A program made the translations under genes and the position numbers. From contig JAQUJC010000020.1 of the NCBI GenBank assembly GCA_028681135.1, forward strand, positions 1 to 44,608: a stretch of 44,608 bases of DNA, in the 5' to 3' direction. The DNA is from Kiritimatiellia bacterium (GTDB lineage: Bacteria > Verrucomicrobiota > Kiritimatiellia > CAIQIC01 > Lenti-01). The notes beneath the pieces are model-generated. The model was given only the letters and a program-made list of their open reading frames with translations, was not told where the DNA came from and did no database searches. Of this stretch, positions 8,207 to 16,385 are shown one piece after another. The stretch's first letter is position 1, and each line of letters begins with the position of its first letter.

Positions 8207-9220
8207 TCAGACGAGAAACCGTATCCCGGGAATTTCAGGCAGAACTGACTCCCATGCTGCCGTTTCATCTATACGGCAGAAGAGTCGGCCATCCGTTCGG
8301 ATGGCCAGCAGACTATCGTTCAAAGTCACGAAATGCTCCACCATGTCGTGCGGCCATGAAGTATCCAGGGGCTGAGGCGTACGGGCCCATGAGTGGCCGC
8401 CATCGCGACTTTCCTCGATTCGTCCGTTGCGCGACACGCCATCCGCCGGCCCTAGCACAATGTGCTTCGGGTCCATCGGATCAACCCATGCGGCACGGCA
8501 GTAACACGAATACAGCAGTTCCCATGTTGCGCCTCCATCCTCGGAACCATAGAGTCCGCCCCCCGTCGTTGCAAAGACATGATCGGGGGAAGCCGCATGG
8601 ACAAGAACCGAGTGGACGTCGGGATGTAGACTTTTGCCATCAGGGGTCTCGTCCGGCCCACGACAGGTCCCATCCACAAAACGCCAGGTCTCACCACAGT
8701 CATCAGATCGTAACAACCCGCCTTGCTCTACGGCTGCATACATCCGCTGCTGATGACAAGCGAATCCGCGCACGCATCCAGACCGTGGCGAGTAGGGCAG
8801 ACTCCAGCCATGAGCTTCACGTAGGCGTGCCACCTCAGGGCGTTCGTGCCAGGTGGCGCCGGCGTCCAACGAGAGGAAGATCGAGGCGGGCTCCGTGCCC
8901 GCAACCACTAAACCAACTATGTCGGGATGGAATGCCAGCCACCGGATATAGGGAATCGAGAGTCCTGTATTCGCTTCTATCCAGTGTCGGCCCCCGTCAA
9001 CAGAACGGATCACGCCTTCCTTTCCTCCTGCAATGGCGCATGTCCCCTGCGCGGCCAAGGCTCTGATATCGCGCTGCTCAAAACACCGGCTCGCGCTGTG
9101 CCACGCCCCGTCTGCCAACACCAGACGTCCCACGCCGTTACGGGTGGCAACTAAGTGATCGAGCTGAGTCGAATTGCAGTGACTGTTGGGGTCCTTCACC
9201 TGCATCGTCAAGTTATTCAA
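8207..9220 (-). CDS. BNR/Asp-box beta-propeller protein
   Basis: This 337-residue protein contains at least five Asp boxes of the S-x-D-x-G-x-(T/S)-W type: SVDGGRHW, SLDAGATW, SDDCGETW, SEDGGATW and SRDGGHSW. This is the pattern of a six- or seven-bladed VPS10/sialidase-like propeller. No signal peptide is visible, so it is probably cytoplasmic, and sialidase catalytic residues are not apparent. The start is a TTG at 9220 whose TTGA overlaps the stop of the upstream small CxxC gene, which suggests translational coupling. An ATG at 9205 is the alternative, but no ribosome-binding site precedes it. The fold is confident; the function is unknown. Confidence 0.8.
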   Translation of the reverse strand: MNNLTMQVKDPNSHCNSTQLDHLVATRNGVGRLVLADGAWHSASRCFEQRDIRALAAQGTCAIAGGKEGVIRSVDGGRHWIEANTGLSIPYIRWLAFHPDIVGLVVAGTEPASIFLSLDAGATWHERPEVARLREAHGWSLPYSPRSGCVRGFACHQQRMYAAVEQGGLLRSDDCGETWRFVDGTCRGPDETPDGKSLHPDVHSVLVHAASPDHVFATTGGGLYGSEDGGATWELLYSCYCRAAWVDPMDPKHIVLGPADGVSRNGRIEESRDGGHSWARTPQPLDTSWPHDMVEHFVTLNDSLLAIRTDGRLFCRIDETAAWESVLPEIPGIRFLV

Positions 9221-9378
9221 GGTTCGCGGTTTCCTTCCTGCTGTGCTTCATCCACCTTGGCCGCAAAGATGAAGTCGTTCCTGGTTAGCCCGTCGATTTT
9301 GTGTGTATAAACCTTCAACTCTACATACCCCCATGCCAGACATTGTTGGCACTGTTGTTCAGACAGTTGTGATTCCAT
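9217..9378 (-). CDS. Small CxxC protein coupled to the BNR protein
   Basis: This 53-residue protein starts MESQLSEQQCQQCLAWGY and carries one CxxC motif near residue 10. It is otherwise charged and has no membrane segment. The start at 9378 is supported by AAGGAAGGAG about eight bases upstream; a longer frame to 9414 would run through that site. Its stop codon overlaps the TTG start of the BNR gene (TTGA), so the two are probably translated together. I do not recognise a family. A single CxxC could bind metal as a dimer or act in thiol chemistry. Confidence 0.6.
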   Translation of the reverse strand: MESQLSEQQCQQCLAWGYVELKVYTHKIDGLTRNDFIFAAKVDEAQQEGNREP

Positions 9379-9791
9379 AATCCGCACTCCTTCCTTGGGG
9401 TTGTTCGGCATCATAATGCGCCATAGCTCGGCGGCGGGCTATCAGAAAAACTCGCATTATCTCATTCGAAATATCTGAATGGACACGCAGTTGCATGCGT
9501 CTGGGAGGCAGGGAAGCTGTGGGGTGAAAGACTGCATTCTGATTCCAGCACGAAGCAGGGTGCCTGTGGAATATCGTCGGTGAGACTTGGGCTCTGGCCA
9601 ATTCCAGTCAATGCATCAAGAGGCCCATCTGCGGCCTGCTGCTCAAGCGGCTTTTTGAAGAGGTCCCTGATCTCTCAGTTAATTCGTCGCGAGATCTAAG
9701 GAACGGCCCTAGAGACACTCTAGTGAATGCTTGATTAGACTATTCCCCATAGAATTAGGTACTGAACCACAGAAACGAAAAGGGTACAGCG
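9379..9791. other. Intergenic region with short palindrome
   Basis: About 410 bases with no recognisable gene on either strand. It should hold divergent promoters for the CxxC/BNR pair and for the secreted protein at 9792. A perfect 6-bp dyad with a 3-base spacer (CTAGAG-aca-CTCTAG, 9709-9723) lies about 70 bases before the latter and could be an operator. Confidence 0.45.
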
Positions 9792-10265
9792 ATGAAACGA
9801 AATGTCAGACGAATGCTCATATCCATATTTTTGGTTGTGGCTGTCACGTGCAGCGCGCAATTGCAGGATGGCTCCATTGATGAAAGAGAGACGCCTGGGC
9901 GCCCCATGTCAGAAGTATTGCCTGAACCGGGTGAGCAGGTCCCGATCACCCCTCAGACGCTTGCGACAACTCGGGTCTGGAAAGCCGCTGTTGAAGAAAA
10001 TCAAAAAGCAGATGCGCCAAACCGGATGATCGTTGGGGAAATCGAAGAGATGGGCCCCTTCACCGCAGAGGATGCGGCGGATGGAAAATGGATCAGAATT
10101 CAGTCATTCAGCGGGATTCCCTATGTGCTTGTTCCCGGGAGGCTATGGGCGCGTAGTTCGAACCTTCATATTAACAAAGGCGTCACTATAGGCGTTCGCG
10201 GTCAAGTGGGACATGAACGAGGTCGCACCGTTCTGGTTGCCGACACAATTGAAGTACAAAATTGA
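9792..10265 (+). CDS. Secreted protein of unknown function
   Basis: This 157-residue protein begins with a clear Sec signal peptide (basic MKRNVRRM, hydrophobic LISIFLVVAV, likely cleavage after CSA near residue 22). The mature part has a disordered Pro/Glu linker and then a small beta-rich domain with V-G-E-I-E-E-M, W-I-R-I-Q, V-T-I-G-V-R-G-Q-V and a final VLVADTIEV strand, which resembles an OB-like or DUF5666-like barrel. AAAGGG precedes the start by about nine bases. It lies 69 bases before the OsmC gene on the same strand and may belong to the same stress unit. No specific function can be given. Confidence 0.7.
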   Translation: MKRNVRRMLISIFLVVAVTCSAQLQDGSIDERETPGRPMSEVLPEPGEQVPITPQTLATTRVWKAAVEENQKADAPNRMIVGEIEEMGPFTAEDAADGKWIRIQSFSGIPYVLVPGRLWARSSNLHINKGVTIGVRGQVGHERGRTVLVADTIEVQN

Positions 10266-10334
10266 TAGAACCCAATGATGCGATATCGTGTTGTTGAGAC
10301 AAGAAGTGAAAAATAAACAAGAAGGAGTACACTT

Positions 10335-10760
10335 ATGCAAAACAGAACAGCAACGGCCGTGTGGAAAGGGAATCTAGAAAAGGGGGCCGGTCGTATTACA
10401 TTCGGAAACGGACGGTTTGACGAAACATATTCGGCCGCTTCCAGATTTGAAAACGAAAACGAAACTAATCCCGAAGAACTGATTGCCGCGGCCCATGCGG
10501 GCTGCTACTCAATGGCCCTGTCTCATGCTCTTGCCGATGCCGGGCACACGGTCGAACTCATCAAGACCGAAGCCTCTGTGCATTTGGAAAAAGATGATGA
10601 TGGGTTTTCGATCACCACCATCGACCTGTACACGCAGGGTACTGTGCCCGGCATTGAGCCGGAAGTGTGGGAACGATTCGCGATCGGCGCCAAGGAAAAC
10701 TGCCCGGTCTCCAAAGCCCTGGCGGGTTGCAAAATCAGCCTGAAAGCCACATTGGTCTGA
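10335..10760 (+). CDS. OsmC-family peroxiredoxin
   Basis: This 141-residue protein matches OsmC in length and motifs. The two catalytic cysteines are C57 in AAAHAGCYSMALSHAL and C123 in ENCPVSKALAG. The peptide TNPEELIAAAHAGC is typical of the OsmC rather than the Ohr branch. It should reduce organic hydroperoxides at a homodimer interface in the cytoplasm. A good ribosome-binding site (AAGAAGGAG) precedes the ATG. The PRC-barrel gene starts seven bases after its stop, so the two are very likely co-transcribed in an osmotic or oxidative stress operon. Confidence 0.92.
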   Translation: MQNRTATAVWKGNLEKGAGRITFGNGRFDETYSAASRFENENETNPEELIAAAHAGCYSMALSHALADAGHTVELIKTEASVHLEKDDDGFSITTIDLYTQGTVPGIEPEVWERFAIGAKENCPVSKALAGCKISLKATLV

Positions 10761-10767
10761 GAGGAGT

Positions 10768-11544
10768 ATGGATATGTTACGAAGTATACAAGAACTGACA
10801 GGTTATAAGCTGGATGCATCAGATGGAACAATCGGCAAGGCCAAGGACTTCCTTTTTGACGAAGCGCACTGGACCGTGCGCTGGTTGGTGGCAGATACAG
10901 GAAACTGGCTGCCGAAACGAAAAGTACTGATTTCACCGATCGTCCTTGGCAAACCAGATAGGGGCTCGCGGCTGTTTCCGATAAAAATGACCAAGAGCGA
11001 GATCGAAGGCGCACCTGGACTCAGTGCGGATGAACCGGTATCCCGAGAGTATGAAACAATGCTCTTCGATCAATATGGCTGGCCATATTATTGGGGTGGG
11101 GCAGGAATATGGGGCGGTGCATCGACACCGGGCCCTCTGTTCATTCGTCAAGCAAAGGTTGAAAATCGTGAGGACTCGCCGGAGTCGGGACCCAATGTTT
11201 TGCGGTCCGCCAAAGAGGTAATGGGATACCACATCCAGGCGCTAGATGATGCGATCGGGCATGTAGACGATTTCGTGGTCGACGATGAGTCGTGGACATT
11301 ACGGTATATAGTTGTCGACACGCGAAACTGGCTCCCTGGACGAAAGGTGTTGATTGCTCCAGATTGGTTCAACACCATGACCTGGGCGAAGCGGGAGGTT
11401 TCCGTCAACCTCAAACGGGATGCGGTGAAGGGGAGTCCGGAGTACCATCCCCCGGCGCCGATCAGTCGCGAATACGAGACGCTCCTTTACCATTATTACA
11501 ACCGTCCGGTGTATTGGCCGAACGTATCTCAAAAGGAGGACTAA
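10768..11544 (+). CDS. Double PRC-barrel domain protein
   Basis: This 258-residue protein is built from two PRC-barrel domains that are clear internal repeats. The first contains TGYKLDASDGTIGKAKDF and NWLPKRKVLISP (residues ~8-55). The second contains MGYHIQALDDAIGHVDDF and NWLPGRKVLIAP (residues ~150-197). Each is followed by a REYETxL(F/Y) segment. PRC barrels are small beta domains related to the photosynthetic reaction-centre H subunit and to RimM, and are common in stress-induced soluble proteins. GAGGAG lies just upstream. The next gene begins two bases after its stop, behind AAAAGGAGG. The domain assignment is firm; the ligand is unknown. Confidence 0.85.
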   Translation: MDMLRSIQELTGYKLDASDGTIGKAKDFLFDEAHWTVRWLVADTGNWLPKRKVLISPIVLGKPDRGSRLFPIKMTKSEIEGAPGLSADEPVSREYETMLFDQYGWPYYWGGAGIWGGASTPGPLFIRQAKVENREDSPESGPNVLRSAKEVMGYHIQALDDAIGHVDDFVVDDESWTLRYIVVDTRNWLPGRKVLIAPDWFNTMTWAKREVSVNLKRDAVKGSPEYHPPAPISREYETLLYHYYNRPVYWPNVSQKED

Positions 11545-11545
11545 A

Positions 11546-11950
11546 ATGATCATACCTGACTTGGCCTTTGTCTTTCTGTTCGCGTTAGTTTTGGCCGGTA
11601 TCCTGGGATGGGGAGCCGGGTGGCGACATCCGGCCAGTCACAATGCTGTCGGTACGTCGGTGTGGTTTCTGTTCTTGGTCCTGATGTTTGTCATGTGGGC
11701 CGGAAGTGCCTGGCTGCCGCCATGGGGTCCCCTGTGGCGTGGAACAGCGTGGCTCAGTATTCTTGTGATCGGCCTTCTGGTCTCGCTGCTGATGCTGGCG
11801 ATCGCTACGCCGGTCAGACGGCATGGGAAACTGCGTGAAGCAACGAAGCAGACGGAAGATGCCGTGGTTGTCGGAACGGCTTTTGGGCTCTTTTTCTGGA
11901 TTCTGATGATCGGCCTCTTGACCGCTATTGTCGTTCGCTATCTTGTGTAG
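11546..11950 (+). CDS. Four-helix membrane protein of unknown function
   Basis: This 134-residue protein has four strongly hydrophobic segments (near residues 5-24, 38-58, 68-87 and 108-131) joined by short loops and a basic, polar loop at about 88-105. It lies two bases behind the PRC-barrel gene, with AAAAGGAGG before the ATG, so it is translated as part of that operon. I do not recognise a family. Its place in a stress operon suggests a role at the inner membrane, but this is only context. Confidence 0.75.
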   Translation: MIIPDLAFVFLFALVLAGILGWGAGWRHPASHNAVGTSVWFLFLVLMFVMWAGSAWLPPWGPLWRGTAWLSILVIGLLVSLLMLAIATPVRRHGKLREATKQTEDAVVVGTAFGLFFWILMIGLLTAIVVRYLV

Positions 11951-11969
11951 AATCCAGGGTATTTGGGGC

Positions 11970-12127
11970 GACCCTAGGGTCCCGATTCAAAGACAGCTCC
12001 AACCAAACCACGCGAAGAGTCTTTGTCTGGGTCTGAGCGGAGTAGGGTCGAATCACCCTGAGGCTGGTCGCCACTGAGAGAAGTGGCGCCACGTCGCAGC
12101 GCGAAGCCCCACAATGGGGCTGCGCTG
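11970..12127. other. Hairpin-rich intergenic segment
   Basis: The segment between the membrane-protein gene and the SDR remnant holds a perfect 12-bp palindrome (GACCCTAGGGTC, 11970-11981). It also has a short GCCACT/AGTGGC hairpin near 12070, and a strong two-part hairpin at 12097-12127 (CAGCGC and AGCCCC pairing with GGGGCT and GCGCTG). No T run follows, so these are transcript-end or regulatory structures of uncertain type. Confidence 0.4.
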
Positions 12128-12150
12128 GACGCGTACTCATAGCGTTCCGA

Positions 12151-12501
12151 TCAACGGGCGGTATATCCCCCGTCGATTACGAGTTCGCTGCCGGTCACGA
12201 ACGAGGATTCGTCCGAGGCCAGGTACAGGATGCCGTAGGCGATATCTTCGGGAGCGCCCACATGGCCAACGGGATGCCTGGCATCGAGTTGCTTTCTGTA
12301 GGCCTCTGGTTCGTCGCCGGCGTCCTTTGCGAGTTTTTCGACCAATGGCGTCCAGATGAAGCCGGGGTGGACGGAGTTCACGCGGATTCCCTTGTCAGCA
12401 TACAGTAGTGCATCCGTCTTGGTCATCAATCGTACCGCCCCTTTGGACGCGTGGTAAGGGGGCATATCCGGCGCACCGACCAGGCCGTATATCGAAGACA
12501 A
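12151..12501 (-). pseudogene. Short-chain dehydrogenase remnant (C-terminal half)
   Basis: The frame encodes the second half of a classical SDR: SSIYGLVGAPDMPPYHASKGAV with the catalytic Tyr and Lys of YxxxK, then IRVNSVHPGFIWTP, and the typical end ASDESSFVTGSELVIDGGYTAR. The N-terminal Rossmann half with the TGxxxGxG cofactor motif is missing. Homology stops abruptly at the serine strand, where the upstream frame reads ENK-stop and then unrelated residues. The only available start is a TTG without a ribosome-binding site. I read it as a truncated pseudogene. Confidence 0.8.
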
Positions 12502-12742
12502 CGACCAGCATACAGCCCGTCACTTGTTTTCCTAATCAGGCTAGCCCTGAGTCGTCCCTTCGAAAGACTTTAGCCCGTGACTGGGAGCCCGCGACGGGGA
12601 ACTTGCATTCAGCCGACGCCTAAGCTACCCTACCCACATCTTCCTTTTGGTCTGAAACACACATGTGTATACCTATAAACCATAAGAACGGGCGCAATCG
12701 ACCTCCATCACTTTTTCGTGTTCGACGAAGGCTTTTCCAGAG

Positions 12743-14257
12743 ATGACCCAACCCAAACAAGATTCCCACATCGCCTTTCAGGCGATCGCGTCCTCACTCA
12801 ACGGCGTCATCCTCACCGATATCGACGGCCGGATCACTTACGCCAATCCGGCTTTTGTTGCCATGTTTAAGTATGATGGTCTCCGCGCGGTTCTTGGGCG
12901 GGATGCCGCGGAACTATTTGCAGACACGAATTTACGATCGCTCGCCGATGTTGAACAGCGAATGCCGGATGCCATCTGGGAGCCGGAGGAATTGGTGAGT
13001 CGTCACAAAAATGGGACCGAATTTCCGGTCATGGTCACATGCACGACGGTCCGGGACGAAGCCGGGAAAACCATCGGCCGCATGGCCTCATTTGTGGATA
13101 TCTCGGCGTTGAAACATGCCCAGAGGAAACTGGAGGACCGCGAACAACGTTACCGTGAGTTGGTGGAGACTGCCAACAGCATCATCATGCGAATTTCGCC
13201 AGAGTATCGGATCACGTTCTTCAACAAATATGCCCAGGCTTTTTTTGGGTATTCTGGCGAAGAGATAGTGGGCAAAAATGTGATTGGAACGATTCTCCCT
13301 CGAACCGACTCAGAGGGCCGTGACCTGCAGGGGGTACTCAAGGAAACTACGGCCCACCCGGAAGCACATGGGATCAATGACAGTGAAGCCACGTGTAAAG
13401 ATGGCAAGCGAGTCTGGGTGCATTGGTCGAACCGTGCCATTCTCGATGGGCAGGGCCAAATCAAGGAAATTATGTGCGTGGGCACCGACATCACGGAACG
13501 CCATCGCCTGAAACGTGAGGCGACCCTTTATCGCCGACGCCTGCGGCAACTCGCCACCCGGCTTGCCACGGCGGAAGAGCAGGAGCGTCATCGGATTGCT
13601 ACCCACATTCATGATACGGTTATTCAAACTCTGTCTTTGGGAAATGTCCGGCTTGGGGGCATCCGGGCGGCCGCCGATGCCGCAGGGTTGGCGGCAGAGC
13701 GCGAGAAAATTGAAAAGGTCCGGACCCTGCTGGAGTCCGGCATTGCGGAATGCCGCGGTTTAATGTCAGACCTGACCCCTCCATTGCTTTATGAAGTCGG
13801 CCTGGGAACAGCGTTACAGAGCCTTGCAGACAAAAAGCAGCGTCTTTTTGGGCAGATCATTACGGTGGAGGCGGATAATCAGCTTAACATCCTGGACAAC
13901 GCCCGGCGTGGACTTCTTTTTCAGTCTGCTCGGGAACTCGTCATGAATGCGCTCAAGCACGCTGGCAAATGTCGGATTGGAATACGGGTTGTCCGCGTAG
14001 GTGCAGAAGCCATTGTCGAAGTCCACGATACGGGAAAAGGCTTCAATCCCGCTGCCGAGAATCTGTTCGAAGCGGGTGATGAGGGAGGATTCGGTCTTTT
14101 CAATATTCGCGAACGCGTCCATGGCCTGGGGGGGCGGCTGGAGATAGAATCTGCTCCCGGGCAAGGAACGACGGCCCGGGTTGCCGTGCCGGTGGGGGCG
14201 GGACTGGGCGACCCAGCGGGCGCCCGGCCGCCACCGCATTCGGGGCTGGATTCTTAG
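12743..14257 (+). CDS. PAS-PAS sensor histidine kinase (HisKA_3, NarX/DegS-like)
   Basis: This 504-residue kinase has no membrane segments and is probably cytoplasmic. Two PAS domains (about 8-125 and 135-252) are followed by a HisKA_3 dimerisation domain with the phospho-acceptor H290 in ERHRIATHIHDTVIQTL. The HATPase_c domain has the N box ARELVMNALKHA (~395-407), the G1 box DTGKGF and the G2 box GGFGLFNIRERV. Such kinases signal to NarL-type regulators. The NarL-type regulator and lone receiver at 3.6-4.8 kb are candidate partners, but no regulator is adjacent. The ribosome-binding site is weak. PAS ligands cannot be inferred. Confidence 0.92.
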   Translation: MTQPKQDSHIAFQAIASSLNGVILTDIDGRITYANPAFVAMFKYDGLRAVLGRDAAELFADTNLRSLADVEQRMPDAIWEPEELVSRHKNGTEFPVMVTCTTVRDEAGKTIGRMASFVDISALKHAQRKLEDREQRYRELVETANSIIMRISPEYRITFFNKYAQAFFGYSGEEIVGKNVIGTILPRTDSEGRDLQGVLKETTAHPEAHGINDSEATCKDGKRVWVHWSNRAILDGQGQIKEIMCVGTDITERHRLKREATLYRRRLRQLATRLATAEEQERHRIATHIHDTVIQTLSLGNVRLGGIRAAADAAGLAAEREKIEKVRTLLESGIAECRGLMSDLTPPLLYEVGLGTALQSLADKKQRLFGQIITVEADNQLNILDNARRGLLFQSARELVMNALKHAGKCRIGIRVVRVGAEAIVEVHDTGKGFNPAAENLFEAGDEGGFGLFNIRERVHGLGGRLEIESAPGQGTTARVAVPVGAGLGDPAGARPPPHSGLDS

Positions 14258-14636
14258 GAATCCCCAGGGAACGAAGGGTGGGGCGAAAAACGTTCCAGCA
14301 GGCATTTAGCGGCCTCTTTGCGGGGTCTGCGGGCCAGTCGGATTCTGACGATTCCGCCGTCTTTATTCATCTTAGTGTTATGGGTAGGCTCTCACATTAC
14401 CGTGGGTCAGGAGGAACTGGCTCATCTTGCGCGACCTTCTATTGGAAGACGGCTGGGTTTTGCACCACTACACGGAGGGGGGCTGAATTTGTGTGGCCCT
14501 GCGCCGACTAAGGATAAACGAATAACCCGCTGGGGGTATCCCGGATTGAGCCGGTGCGCCCAGTATGACAGCCTGAACACGTACTCACCGTATTGTGCGG
14601 AAGGGAACACATCACATCAACATACAGGAGATAACA
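14258..14636. other. Intergenic region before the repeat lipoprotein
   Basis: About 380 bases. Frames are open in places (for example one from 14318 with a hydrophobic stretch), but none has a ribosome-binding site or a recognisable family, and they overlap the lipoprotein gene. The promoter of the lipoprotein/DUF1328 unit should lie here. Confidence 0.4.
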
Positions 14637-14924
14637 ATGAAGAAATTACTCACATGGTTCATCATTGCCCTTTTGGCCGCGGGCACCGTTTTCGTGGCCG
14701 GTTGCGGAGAAATGAAAAGTGCCGGCGACGACGCGGGCGAAGCCATTGAAGATGCTGGAGAGGCCACAATGGATGCGGTGGATAACGCGGGTGAAGCCAT
14801 TGAAGATGCTGGGGAGGCCACCATGGATGCGGTGGAGGAGGCTGGAGAGGCCACGATGGATACTCTGGAAGATGCCGGCGATGAACTCGAAAAAGCAACC
14901 GATGAAGTTGACCGCAATCTCTAA
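14637..14924 (+). CDS. Lipoprotein with helical 18-residue repeats
   Basis: This 95-residue protein starts MKKLLTWFIIALLAAG and has a lipobox ending in VAGC, so it should be lipid-anchored. The mature part is almost entirely an acidic alanine-rich helix made of a repeated 18-residue unit (NAGEAIEDAGEATMDAV), present about two and a half times, ending in DELEKATDEVDRNL. Each unit looks like a heptad (DAGEAIE) plus a hendecad (DAGEATMDAVD), which favours a long amphipathic or coiled-coil helix. CAGGAG lies nine bases before the ATG. The DUF1328 gene follows 34 bases later behind AAAGGGAGG, so the two form a small envelope-stress unit. Confidence 0.75.
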   Translation: MKKLLTWFIIALLAAGTVFVAGCGEMKSAGDDAGEAIEDAGEATMDAVDNAGEAIEDAGEATMDAVEEAGEATMDTLEDAGDELEKATDEVDRNL

Positions 14925-14958
14925 GCCATAAGAACTCGCAAGAAAGGGAGGTAATATT

Positions 14959-15135
14959 ATGTTAGGATGGATCATTACATTTTTCTTGATCGCACTGATT
15001 GCTGGCGTGTTGGGATTCGGTGGCATCGCCGGTGCCGCGGCGGGAATTGCAAAAATTCTATTTTTCATTTTTCTTGTCGTATTTCTTATTTCATTGGTTG
15101 CTAGCGCCTTGCGCGGACGCAAACCGCCGCTCTAA
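14959..15135 (+). CDS. DUF1328 small membrane protein (YtjA-like)
   Basis: This 58-residue protein has two hydrophobic helices. It starts [20 protein letters not shown], continues with the glycine/alanine-rich [18 protein letters not shown] and ends in a basic tail (ALRGRKPPL). This matches the DUF1328/YtjA family in length and pattern. AAAGGGAGG precedes the start by about eight bases. Family members are small inner-membrane proteins often found beside CsbD, BON and other general-stress genes, as here. The function is unknown. Confidence 0.88.
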   Translation: MLGWIITFFLIALIAGVLGFGGIAGAAAGIAKILFFIFLVVFLISLVASALRGRKPPL

Positions 15136-15419
15136 GTCCCGAATAGGTTCTGGCGAGTTGCGCGACACAAGATGAGGCGGCCTAATTTGAGTGTGGTCTT
15201 TTCTTGGTCATTATCCTTGCAGACGCATTTTTGACACTCAGGCCATGAGTAATGCCACTTCGACGGCTCTAGTGTGTTGTCCCAGAAGTTCCATGTCCTG
15301 TTCGCCCCCCCTGTCGGCTTGTCCGGCAGGAGTAAAAGGCTGAAGAAAAGCTGCTATCGCAGCTTTTCTTCAGCCGGATTCATCCGCAACACGAGGTTGG
15401 GGGGGGCTAAGTCCCGAAT
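15132..15419. repeat. Segment bounded by 13-bp direct repeats, with a 17-bp perfect hairpin
   Basis: The 13-mer CTAAGTCCCGAAT occurs at 15132-15144 (overlapping the DUF1328 stop codon) and again at 15407-15419. The 262 bases between them hold no gene but contain a perfect 17-bp inverted repeat with a 4-base loop (arms 15338-15354 and 15359-15375, GGCTGAAGAAAAGCTGC and its complement). No T run follows it. The arrangement could be a small inserted element with its target duplication, or a transcript-end structure. Confidence 0.5.
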
Positions 15420-15473
15420 GGTATTTTCTGGAACAGTTTACTAGAAAGTGACAAGTCGACGACTCAAGGCCCG

Positions 15474-15500
15474 GCCCGCTGCTCCTCCCGAGCAGCGGGC
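15474..15500 (+). terminator. Strong GC hairpin, probable terminator
   Basis: An 11-bp perfect stem (GCCCGCTGCTC / GAGCAGCGGGC) with a 5-base loop is followed by GGTTTTG on the plus strand. It lies between the DUF1328 region and the end of the convergent csbD-like gene (15518), so it may terminate transcription from both sides. Confidence 0.55.
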
Positions 15501-15517
15501 GGTTTTGTGATTTGCGA

Positions 15518-15721
15518 TTATGGTTCACCTAACTGTTCAAGGGACGCTATCTCTGTTTCGGCTTGTTCTTTGCTATAACCATAGCGCTCTTGCAGTTTGC
15601 CTAGAAACTGATCCTTCTGACCATCGATTTGGTCCAGGTCGTCGTCCGTTAATTTTCCCCATTGTTCCTTGACTTTGCCTCGAATCTGTTTCCAGTTTCC
15701 CTTGATACGGTCTTCGTTCAT
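15518..15721 (-). CDS. CsbD family stress protein
   Basis: This 67-residue protein matches the CsbD family end to end: MNEDRIKGNWKQIRGKVKEQ, then WGKLTDDDLDQIDGQKDQFL and GKLQERYGYSKEQAETEI. It is a small, highly charged, helical cytoplasmic protein of the general stress response (sigma-B dependent in Bacillus). Its biochemical role is unknown. GGGAG lies about seven bases upstream of the ATG. It stands alone on the minus strand, convergent with the DUF1328 gene. Confidence 0.93.
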   Translation of the reverse strand: MNEDRIKGNWKQIRGKVKEQWGKLTDDDLDQIDGQKDQFLGKLQERYGYSKEQAETEIASLEQLGEP

Positions 15722-16113
15722 GTGATGTCTCCCATTACTTGCTTTTTAGCCATGGAACCTTTTCCATACCGACCATCGGCACAACCATGGCAACAGTCAT
15801 TAACTCTAAAATATTGATTCGCAGTCCACCAATCAGCGTATCCCCGAATTACTAGGATCAAAATCCTTAGGGTCATCAGGGGGGGGCCTGGTTGTGTGGG
15901 GAGGGGGCGTGGGGGGGGCACATCTCCCCTGCAACACTGCCATTCAAAATAGGGTCAACTATTGAAATTAGGGGTTTTCGAAAGGCTTACTGCTATTTTC
16001 CCCGATAGGCATTTATCTCCATTGGGGGCATGCTGGTGTTGTTCAAGATTACTGTTCAGATCAACAGGGCATGGCAGTGACTTGCCAATTGCCGAAATCG
16101 AAAGGACACGACA
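15722..16113. other. Intergenic region with G-rich tract
   Basis: About 390 bases between the divergent csbD-like and ferredoxin genes, which should contain both promoters. A very G-rich stretch runs from about 15878 to 15920. I see no supported coding frame or named regulatory element. Confidence 0.4.
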
Positions 16114-16302
16114 ATGAAAGCAATGGTGGATTCGGATACATGCACGGGATGTGGTCTGTGTGCAGACATCTGTCCTGAAGTGTTTGAAATGTACGACGGG
16201 TTGGCGCGAGCCAAGGTGGAGAGTGTCCCCGAAGGCGCAGAAGCCACATGTCGCGAGGCCTCAGATGGTTGTCCGCCCGGCGCCATCTCAATCAAGGAAT
16301 AG
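16114..16302 (+). CDS. Single [4Fe-4S] ferredoxin
   Basis: This 62-residue ferredoxin is of the monocluster type (Thermotoga or Desulfovibrio-like). The cluster ligands are C10, C13 and C16 of CTGCGLC and C53 of DGCPPGA. C20 and C46 sit where related ferredoxins have a disulfide in place of a second cluster. It should carry single electrons at low potential in the cytoplasm. AAAGGA lies seven bases upstream. A hairpin without a T run follows, and the TolC-like gene starts 83 bases downstream, so it may be separate from the copper genes. Its redox partner is unknown. Confidence 0.92.
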   Translation: MKAMVDSDTCTGCGLCADICPEVFEMYDGLARAKVESVPEGAEATCREASDGCPPGAISIKE

Positions 16303-16321
16303 GAAAGCCAGCCTGCCCGGG

Positions 16322-16350
16322 GGCGACGGCAGATCATCTGCCGCCGCTCC
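16322..16350 (+). terminator. Hairpin after the ferredoxin gene
   Basis: CGGCAG-atcat-CTGCCG (16327-16343) is flanked by partly complementary GGCG and CGC. No T run follows. It may attenuate read-through from the ferredoxin into the copper genes. Confidence 0.35.
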
Positions 16351-16385
16351 CTGGGTGATTTGAAGCATATTCCATAGGTAGCCGT

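Noticed and set aside
15718-15921. Small gene upstream of the CsbD-family gene
   Set aside because: Proline-rich start from a G/C tract, overlap with the csbD start region and no family resemblance.
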